Assembly: GCA_003454605.1 (NCBI GenBank)
Contig: DMKD01000073.1
Location: 1 to 18,672 of the forward strand
Length of the DNA stretch: 18,672 nucleotides
From: Spirochaeta sp.
Lineage (GTDB): Bacteria; Spirochaetota; Spirochaetia; UBA9216
Reading direction: 5' to 3'
Below, one piece after another: positions 13,228 to 18,672 of the stretch (its first letter is position 1; each line of letters starts with the position of its first letter). The notes under the pieces were generated by a model. The model saw only the letters and a list, made by a program, of their open reading frames with translations, ran no database searches and was not told the DNA's origin. The translations under genes and the position numbers were made by a program.

Positions 13228-15180
13228 ATGGTTCAATTGTCTGATTTGAGAGATTTTATGAAGAAGCAGGCTCAGGAGGACCGTTCAAGAAGAACAGTTC
13301 AGGTCTCGGGCTTAACCATAGATGAAGCACTCGAACAGGCATCTATTGAACTCAACATTCCGTTAAAAAAAATTGAATATGAAATACTGGAGCAGTCTTC
13401 ATCCGGCTTTCTGGGATACGGCAGAAAACCCTGCATGCTGATCGCATACGAGGTAATTACCGAAAAAGATTCCGGATTTGACAGTGATTCATTCGATCTT
13501 GATTTCGACACTGAAGACATGATGGGCGATGTACAGAAAGATCGCGACGGTGAGATAATAATTCATCTTCGTCAGGAAGGCATCTTTCTCAAGATTCTGC
13601 CGCCGGTAGGAAAGGGCAAGAAGGCCACCGAACGCGAAACTGCGATGAAGCTAAAGAACCGCGGGATCGAAGACTATAACAAAAACCTCATGACCAAGAT
13701 AGTAAAGAACGCTGACGGAGAATCCGTCAGAATCGGTGACTATGCATATAATCCAATGAATGATGCCCTTATTACGGTTGAGATATCTGACCTTGATATG
13801 AAGGCTAATATTGTTGTTAAAGAACCCGGTCCAGGCGGAGCTGACATTACCGCCGACAGTATTATCGGTTTATTGAAAGCCAACGGCATAATTCACGGAA
13901 TAATGGAGGATGAGATTGCAGATTTTGAAGATCATCCCGTTTATGATAAAGCTGTAGTCGTAGCTGAGGGCTCAAAACCGGTAAACGGAAACGATGCCAA
14001 GATAATATATAATTTTTCAGAAAGCGAATCTCAGGTTTCCTATAAAGAGAAGCGCGGAAAGGTCGATTTCAAGGAAATGAACCAGATCCAGAACGTTGTG
14101 GAGGGGCAGATACTTGCACGTAAGGTACCCTTTGAAGAAGGGAAGACGGGACGAACCGTAACAGGAAAACTCCTTGCTGCAAAACCTGGTAGTGACATAG
14201 AATTCAACCTTGGTAAAAATGTTAAGATATCTGACGACGGAATGACTGCAATTGCAGAGATCAATGGTCAGGTATTGCTTATTAGCGGCGGCAAAATCTC
14301 AATAGAGCCGGTTTATCTTGTGAACGGTGATGTTAACCTTAAATCAGGCGGAAATATCATTTTCCTCGGCTCGGTTATGATAAAGGGCAGTGTTGAAGAC
14401 GGATTTAAGGTGAAAGCGTCCGGAAATATCGAGGTAATGGGAAATGTCGGTAAGGCTGAACTCGATGCTGAAGGCGATGTAATCGTACATCAGGGAATTA
14501 ACGGTAAGACGGAAGGCAAGGTCAGAGCCGGAAATACTGTATGGGCTAAATTTATTGAAAATGCAAATGTCGATTGTGAAGATGTTGTAATTGCTACCGA
14601 CGGAATCATAAACTCCAATGTTATATCAAACAGACTCATAGTCTGTATGGGGAAGAGAGCGACGATTGTAGGCGGAAGACTTAGAGCAACAGAAGAAATA
14701 CACGCAAAGACTCTGGGCTCGGTATCAGGCTCGGAAACAATTCTCGAAGTAGGCTGGGATCCGAGAAGCAAGGAAAAGTTGCAGAAACTCGAAAAGGATC
14801 TCAGTACACAAACCACCGCAATTGATGATATAGAAAGAAATATACTCACTCTTGAGAATTTCAAGAAGAAAAAGAAGAAACTACCCGATGATAAAGAAGA
14901 GTACCTTGAAGAACTCAAGTCTCAGAAGCTTGAAATTCATAATGAAATGTTGAGATTAGAGGAAGAGATTAAAACAATCAAGGAATATCTTGCTTCATTG
15001 AAGTATGTCGGCAAGGTTTCAGCAGCCTCCAAGGTTTTTCCGGGGGTGAGGATAATGATAAAGGATGCACCGCTTAGAGTTAGAAATGATTTTGCAAGCG
15101 TCACCTTTGTAAATGAAGAAGGAGATGTCAAAGCTATAAATTATGAGCAGCTTGAGGAAGATTTGACAAAGAATAGATAA
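13228..15180 (+). CDS. fapA: FapA/DUF342 family flagellar assembly protein with N-terminal Jag-N domain
   Basis: 650 residues. The central and C-terminal regions fit the FapA (DUF342) family. Residues about 361-505 form repeated short Gly-rich beta strands (VNLKSGGNIIFLGSV, VKASGNIEVMGNVGKAEL, VRAGNTVWAKF), typical of a right-handed beta helix. A long Lys/Glu-rich coiled coil (about 514-590) and a short globular end follow. Residues about 23-77 resemble the Jag-N domain of the RNA-binding Jag/KhpB proteins, with GLTIDEALEQA and GFLGYGRKP (60-68). In Vibrio, FapA affects polar flagellar assembly; the exact role in spirochaetes is not known to me. The gene starts 2 nt after the sigma factor and overlaps the next gene by one base (TAATG). 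Confidence 0.88.
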   Translation: MVQLSDLRDFMKKQAQEDRSRRTVQVSGLTIDEALEQASIELNIPLKKIEYEILEQSSSGFLGYGRKPCMLIAYEVITEKDSGFDSDSFDLDFDTEDMMGDVQKDRDGEIIIHLRQEGIFLKILPPVGKGKKATERETAMKLKNRGIEDYNKNLMTKIVKNADGESVRIGDYAYNPMNDALITVEISDLDMKANIVVKEPGPGGADITADSIIGLLKANGIIHGIMEDEIADFEDHPVYDKAVVVAEGSKPVNGNDAKIIYNFSESESQVSYKEKRGKVDFKEMNQIQNVVEGQILARKVPFEEGKTGRTVTGKLLAAKPGSDIEFNLGKNVKISDDGMTAIAEINGQVLLISGGKISIEPVYLVNGDVNLKSGGNIIFLGSVMIKGSVEDGFKVKASGNIEVMGNVGKAELDAEGDVIVHQGINGKTEGKVRAGNTVWAKFIENANVDCEDVVIATDGIINSNVISNRLIVCMGKRATIVGGRLRATEEIHAKTLGSVSGSETILEVGWDPRSKEKLQKLEKDLSTQTTAIDDIERNILTLENFKKKKKKLPDDKEEYLEELKSQKLEIHNEMLRLEEEIKTIKEYLASLKYVGKVSAASKVFPGVRIMIKDAPLRVRNDFASVTFVNEEGDVKAINYEQLEEDLTKNR

Positions 15181-15509
15181 TGTCGGTATCACCGCTTGAT
15201 TTACAGGTTTTATACAGTAATCTCAAGATAGTTGGACAGCAGAAGGCTGCTGAACGCGCTGCAGAAATTGCACAGCAGGATAAACAGGCTGAAGAGTCGA
15301 TTAGAAAGGCAGATCAGAAGAATCATCAGGTTGCTGAGACTAAGGATGTTGAGACCGGAACAGAAAAGATAAATGAAGATGAACAAAATAAGCGGGAGGG
15401 TTCTTCCGGAAAAGAAAAGGAAAAATCCGATGAAAAGGAGAAAGCTCCTGAAGATAAAAAATTCTACGAAGATCCGGACATCGGGCATCACATTGATATC
15501 TCGGGATAA
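15180..15509 (+). CDS. Small charged protein of unknown function in flagellar operon
   Basis: 109 residues; no family recognised. The N-terminus (SPLDLQVLYSNLKIVGQQKA) is amphipathic and looks structured. Residues about 25-90 are dominated by Glu, Lys, Gln and Asp and are probably helical or disordered. The last residues, DPDIGHHIDISG, look like a short conserved motif rather than random tail. It starts on the last base of the fapA stop (TAATG), with no close ribosome binding site, which suggests translational coupling. No signal peptide, membrane helix or Cys is present, so it should be cytoplasmic. Its operon position suggests a flagellar or sigma-28-linked accessory role, but I cannot assign one. 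Confidence 0.8.
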   Translation: MSVSPLDLQVLYSNLKIVGQQKAAERAAEIAQQDKQAEESIRKADQKNHQVAETKDVETGTEKINEDEQNKREGSSGKEKEKSDEKEKAPEDKKFYEDPDIGHHIDISG

Positions 15510-15515
15510 TCAGCT

Positions 15516-16112
15516 ATGATTCTGAATATCGTCTTTTTTCTTATAAATATACTCATTCTTGCTGTAATTTATATAATACTCAGACGCAGGCTTGATAAAT
15601 TGTCCGATCCGCAGAGGGTGACCGATTCTCTGACCGGGGATCTCGATATCATACTTTCTGAAATTAATCAGGCCACCGAAAGGAATATCCTTGTAATTGA
15701 AGATAAGGTAAGTGAACTCGAAGAGATAATTGAAATAGCAGAAAAACGTATCACCCTGCTCAGGAAAGCAGCTGCGGCTGAAATTATGCCGAAAATGAAG
15801 CCGCCGGCAGAACCTGCCGCAGTCAGTCCTTCCCCTGAGCCGGAGTCAGGAAGACAGCTTGCATTTGAAATCCCAACAGCTGAGCTGACTTATTCTCACC
15901 TTAACAAATTGAATACAATGTCCGATATGGTTACCTCTATGTCAGTGCCTGAAAAAAACAATGCCGAGAGCGGCGATATGAAAGAAAAAATCATTTCACT
16001 GCACCGGAACGGAATAGATTCTGCTATAATTGCTTCAAATGTCGGTATTAACAGAGGTGAAGTCGAACTTATAATCGCACTTTACACTCAGGTAAACGGC
16101 GGACAGGATTGA
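15516..16112 (+). CDS. SwrB-like single-pass membrane protein with coiled coil and C-terminal helix-turn-helix
   Basis: 198 residues. One N-terminal membrane helix (about 3-22) is followed by RRRLDKL and a helical coiled-coil-like region (about 30-88), then a Pro/Glu-rich linker (about 90-115). The C-terminal 45 residues contain IISLHRNGIDSAIIASNVGINRGEVELIIALY. This is the helix-turn-helix pattern with the G-E-V-E-L-I signature of SwrB/YlxL-type (DUF6115-like) proteins. In Bacillus subtilis, SwrB lies just after sigD in the fla/che operon and promotes maturation of the flagellar export apparatus. The same topology and a position downstream of sigma-28 suggest an equivalent. The homology is by pattern only. 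No strong ribosome binding site is visible in the 6-nt gap. Confidence 0.82.
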   Translation: MILNIVFFLINILILAVIYIILRRRLDKLSDPQRVTDSLTGDLDIILSEINQATERNILVIEDKVSELEEIIEIAEKRITLLRKAAAAEIMPKMKPPAEPAAVSPSPEPESGRQLAFEIPTAELTYSHLNKLNTMSDMVTSMSVPEKNNAESGDMKEKIISLHRNGIDSAIIASNVGINRGEVELIIALYTQVNGGQD

Positions 16113-16114
16113 TA

Positions 16115-17626
16115 ATGGATGAAAATAAACTGTACGGCACCTTTGAACAGGACACCAAAAATTTTATAAATCAAATAAATGAAAGCCTGATAAAGCTTGA
16201 GAATGACGGATATTCTGTAGATGAAATCAACCACATTTTCCGATGTATACATTCGATAAAATCTGAGGCGGCCTATCTGAATCTGGGTGAAATTACAAAA
16301 GCGGCTCATGATATGGAGTCGGCAATCGAACCGCTTCGAAATGTGGGACAGGAAGTAGAAGTTGATCCGGTTCTGGTTGAATTCTGCTTTGCTACAATTG
16401 ATAAAATTGGCGCGCTTGCTATTGAAACACTGATAACTGATGAAGAAGAAGTGACTGAACTGGTTGAGATATTTGAGGCAGATGATGAGGATATTAAAGA
16501 ACTGCCCATGAATCTGCCCTATAGTGAATTTGAGCTAATGCTGCTGCGTGAGGCAATGGCACGGGGCGAAAAATTGTTCAGGCTTGAATTCGGCATTGCA
16601 GATGATGAAGCAATGAAATTTCCGCGGGCTTATCTTGCCGTTAGTAATCTTGAACAAACAGTCAATGTTATCAAGGCTGAGCCTTCTCCAGAGCAGATAG
16701 ATGATTCGGCAGATAAAATGATGAAAATAATTCTCACAGCGGATAAATCCGGTTCAGAAATTATTGAGGAAGTGAATATTGATCAGCTTGTTGATGTAAA
16801 AATATATGAGCTGGTTTTTCACGATGAACTGGAAAATATTCCTGATTCTGAGATTATAGAAGTCAATGAAGAAGAACTGATTGATGAAAAGATACTCTCG
16901 AGCCGTGACAGAGTTATAAGCGTTGAAGCCGAAGAAATTGAAGCAATCAGTGACTATGTAAGTGAGATTAAGAAAAGACTTTCGGACCTTTCAACCGCTG
17001 TTGTCGGCGGTTCGACTGACAGTAATCTGGAATATGATCTCGCGGGACTGGAATCAATATCGGACAGCATTGGAAATATGATGTCAAATCTGAAAACTGT
17101 GGATTTCAACACGCATTTTGCCGGATTTAAACGCACCGTCAGTGATATTGCCGACGAGCTTTCTAAGAAAGCTGAGCTCAAATTCGACAGCGGAAATATC
17201 AGAGTGCAGCGTGATTTCGCAGAGTTTATCAGTGAACCTTTGCTGCAGATCATACGGAATTCTGTAGTTCACGGCATCGAATCTCCCGCAGAAAGGGGAG
17301 CAAAGGACGAAATCGGCAGTATCACTGTCAAAACAAGCCTTGAAAATGGAAACTTTAGTCTCATCATCTCTGATGACGGTTCTGGAATTGATATTTCGGC
17401 GATTCCCGGGGAATACGGCAATATAACGACCGATGATCAGCTTCTTGAGCTGCTTACACAGCCCGGATATACAACCCTGGCCGAGTCTAAACAGTTCGGA
17501 GGACGGGGCGTAGGACTTGATCTTGTTGTTAACAGGATTAAGACAAGAGGAGGACGACTCGAACTGAAAAATACCAAGGGCGCGGGATGCGAGTTCAGAA
17601 TAGTTTTTGATAGTTACCAATTATAG
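16115..17626 (+). CDS. CheA-like histidine kinase lacking the CheW-like (P5) domain
   Basis: 503 residues from the ATG at 16115, which follows AGGA at 16105-16108. A TTG at 16109 would add two residues but has no spaced ribosome binding site. Residues 1-105 are an Hpt/P1 domain with IFRCIHSIKSEA; H46 is the expected phosphorylation site and K49 the usual Hpt lysine. An acidic, poorly conserved region (about 125-265) follows. A divergent P3-like helical region (about 267-370) leads to a CheA-type P4 ATPase domain: N-box IRNSVVHGIE (N382), G1 box DDGSGID (420-426) and G2 box GGRGVGLDLV. The protein ends right after the ATPase domain (FRIVFDSYQL), so the CheW-like P5 domain of CheA is absent. 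It may phosphorylate a response regulator encoded elsewhere, independently of chemoreceptor arrays. Confidence 0.88.
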   Translation: MDENKLYGTFEQDTKNFINQINESLIKLENDGYSVDEINHIFRCIHSIKSEAAYLNLGEITKAAHDMESAIEPLRNVGQEVEVDPVLVEFCFATIDKIGALAIETLITDEEEVTELVEIFEADDEDIKELPMNLPYSEFELMLLREAMARGEKLFRLEFGIADDEAMKFPRAYLAVSNLEQTVNVIKAEPSPEQIDDSADKMMKIILTADKSGSEIIEEVNIDQLVDVKIYELVFHDELENIPDSEIIEVNEEELIDEKILSSRDRVISVEAEEIEAISDYVSEIKKRLSDLSTAVVGGSTDSNLEYDLAGLESISDSIGNMMSNLKTVDFNTHFAGFKRTVSDIADELSKKAELKFDSGNIRVQRDFAEFISEPLLQIIRNSVVHGIESPAERGAKDEIGSITVKTSLENGNFSLIISDDGSGIDISAIPGEYGNITTDDQLLELLTQPGYTTLAESKQFGGRGVGLDLVVNRIKTRGGRLELKNTKGAGCEFRIVFDSYQL

Positions 17627-17627
17627 T

Positions 17628-17654
17628 TAAAGATTTCGGGCTAATTGCCGAAGA
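17628..17654 (+). promoter_or_regulatory. Putative sigma-28 promoter downstream of the CheA-like gene
   Basis: TAAAGATT (17628-17635), 11 bases and GCCGAAGA (17647-17654) match the enterobacterial sigma-28 consensus TAAAGTTT-N11-GCCGATAA at 13 of 16 positions with exact spacing. It starts 2 nt after the stop of the last + strand gene. The only downstream element on this strand is the terminator at 17687-17723. The cluster itself encodes a sigma-28 factor that could read it. Confidence 0.5.
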
Positions 17655-17660
17655 TATATT

Positions 17661-17723
17661 TAGGGAAATAACCCGACTTGATATATAACGGTATGCGTAA
17701 ACGTCCAGGCATACCGTTTTTTT
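17661..17723 (+). ncRNA. Possible short sigma-28-dependent small RNA
   Basis: If the promoter at 17628-17654 is active, transcription would begin near 17661 and stop at the terminator ending at 17723, giving an RNA of about 60 nt with a stable 3' stem-loop. A weak GGG/CCC hairpin (17663-17665 with 17672-17674) may form at its 5' end. No open reading frame of useful length lies in it. This is an inference from two motifs at suitable spacing, with no direct evidence of an RNA. Confidence 0.3.
17687..17723 (+). terminator. Rho-independent terminator of the flagellar operon
   Basis: AACGGTATGC (17687-17696) pairs perfectly with GCATACCGTT (17709-17718) around a 12-nt loop, and seven T follow or overlap the stem end (17717-17723). 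It lies 60 nt after the last + strand gene. The T-run reaches the stop codon of the convergent minus-strand gene. The opposite strand lacks a T-run after the stem, so it acts mainly in the + direction. Confidence 0.9.
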
Positions 17724-18672
17724 ATGCCATTCTGCTTAAGGCTCTCTCTGCATGAATGCGGTGATATTCGCATGCTTCGAGTATGCTGCAGTATAGTTTG
17801 CCGGAGTTTTCAAACATTGATTTCTCTTCATCTATGATCTCATTTAATACCGGCTGAATGATGAAACCGGTCAGCTCTTTTGAGGGAGAATCGGAAATCT
17901 GCCGATCGTATTCAGATAAGAGCTTAAGCCCGTTTTGAAGCGTGCTTTGCTCTGAGACTGTCTGGAGTTCTTTGAGGGTAACAGCCGCCGCGCTGCAAAT
18001 TTTCTCCAGTCTGCTGCATTCGGTAATTATCGTCTGAACAAGCTTTTTTATATTATTGAATCCGTTCTTCGAATAAATTTCGGCAGCGGTATCTATTCTT
18101 TCTTTAATTGTACTGTTGATGCCGGGCCGAATTACAGGCTTTTTCAACAGCTCCGTTTTTCCACGGAATTCCATTCCATCAATTTTGATCCCTTCTTTCG
18201 ACAGGTTGTACAAACAGCCCTTCGGAGCAGATTTTATCTGCCCTTCAAACCACCATTTGTAGATAATCAGCCGATTGTCCGTCAGGGTCATTCCGCCTGA
18301 GTTGTTTTCAGTCAAAAAAGGGTCGGCGTTGGTAATGCCCGCAAAATTAACCGCATCGACGCTGAGTCTGCGGTTTGTTCGCAATTGAGTATACATTGAC
18401 GATAGACTTGTGCGGCAGTGGGTCCGTTTGCCGGGGAACCCCAGATCTAGACCCGCGGCATAAATTTCAGGGCAGCCAAGCCTTCTCGCGAAATCCCAGG
18501 CTGTTGTCGCAACCGAACCGCCGGCGCCGAGCTCTGATACGATACCTGCATGCCGTTCAATCAGTTTGCCGAGCGGAAATACCGATTTAAAAAAGAATAC
18601 AGGCAGTCGGCAGTTTCTGAATACCGCCGGATGGGTTGAGCTCTCCGATATCAAAACCGTCTTTGAAAGCAT
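17722..18672 (-). CDS. DUF115/Maf motility-associated factor family protein, C-terminal part (truncated by window)
   Basis: 316 residues are visible on the minus strand, ending in a TAA at 17722-17724. The ATG at the window edge is probably internal, since Maf/DUF115 proteins are usually over 500 residues. The segment GGSVATTAWDFARRLGCPEI, followed by AAGLDLGFPGKRTH (together about 51-85 of the visible part), is the core signature of the family (MAF_flag10/DUF115, related to MptE-like enzymes). Maf proteins are linked to flagellin glycosylation with nonulosonic acids in Campylobacter, Helicobacter and Aeromonas. The remaining ~200 residues are mainly helical and not recognised. Its convergent position next to the flagellar operon fits a role in flagellin modification. 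The donor and acceptor cannot be read from sequence. Confidence 0.82.
   Translation of the reverse strand: MLSKTVLISESSTHPAVFRNCRLPVFFFKSVFPLGKLIERHAGIVSELGAGGSVATTAWDFARRLGCPEIYAAGLDLGFPGKRTHCRTSLSSMYTQLRTNRRLSVDAVNFAGITNADPFLTENNSGGMTLTDNRLIIYKWWFEGQIKSAPKGCLYNLSKEGIKIDGMEFRGKTELLKKPVIRPGINSTIKERIDTAAEIYSKNGFNNIKKLVQTIITECSRLEKICSAAAVTLKELQTVSEQSTLQNGLKLLSEYDRQISDSPSKELTGFIIQPVLNEIIDEEKSMFENSGKLYCSILEACEYHRIHAERALSRMA

Noticed and set aside
14490..14918. 142-residue minus-strand open frame inside fapA, rich in Ser and Phe
   Set aside because: The composition is the expected complement of Lys/Glu-rich coding sequence on the + strand.
16109..16114. TTG start for the CheA-like gene
   Set aside because: AGGA at 16105-16108 leaves almost no spacing to the TTG but 6 nt to the ATG at 16115.
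17084..17620. 178-residue open frame on the minus strand inside the CheA-like gene
   Set aside because: It is antisense to conserved ATPase motifs, with no recognisable domain or ribosome binding site considered convincing.

Overview
This window is almost entirely one large flagellar gene cluster on the + strand. The order is motA(end)-motB-fliL-fliM-fliY/fliN-fliO-fliP-fliQ-fliR-flhB-flhA-flhF-flhG-(acidic membrane protein)-sigma-28-fapA-(small protein)-(SwrB-like membrane protein)-(CheA-like protein). It ends at a strong rho-independent terminator, followed by a convergent, window-truncated gene for a DUF115/Maf-type protein. This order and the FliY-type switch protein match what I know of spirochaetes (Treponema/Spirochaeta type), so I infer a member of the Spirochaetota. 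The species is not identifiable by eye. No RNA genes, CRISPR arrays, insertion sequences or tRNAs were seen.

Layout: 1-2582 holds the stator (MotA end, MotB), FliL and switch protein FliM. 2583-3707 is FliY, a CheC-like plus FliN-like switch protein. A 107-nt gap with three tandem hairpins separates it from the export-gate genes fliO, fliP, fliQ, fliR, flhB and flhA (3815-9651). flhF and flhG (9652-11695) set flagellar number and position. 11750-13225 carries an unrecognised two-helix membrane protein and the flagellar sigma factor. 13228-17626 carries FapA with a Jag-N domain, a small charged protein, a SwrB-like membrane protein and a CheA-like protein that has no CheW-like domain. Genes mostly abut or overlap by one base (TAATG, TGATG), consistent with one polycistronic unit and translational coupling.

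Most interesting signals. (1) There are two runs of nine G, one touching the fliP start codon and one inside flhG just before its MinD-like membrane-anchoring tail. Slippage in the second would remove the anchor, so these may be phase-variation sites. (2) A good sigma-28 promoter match lies directly after the last + strand gene and about 60 nt before the terminator, with no gene between, so it may express a short flagellar-regulon small RNA. (3) The CheA-like protein keeps the Hpt histidine and ATP-binding boxes but lacks the receptor-coupling domain. (4) Three hairpins lie between fliY and fliO. (5) A SwrB-like protein lies downstream of the sigma-28 gene, as in Bacillus. All functional claims rest on reading the sequence; no searches were run.
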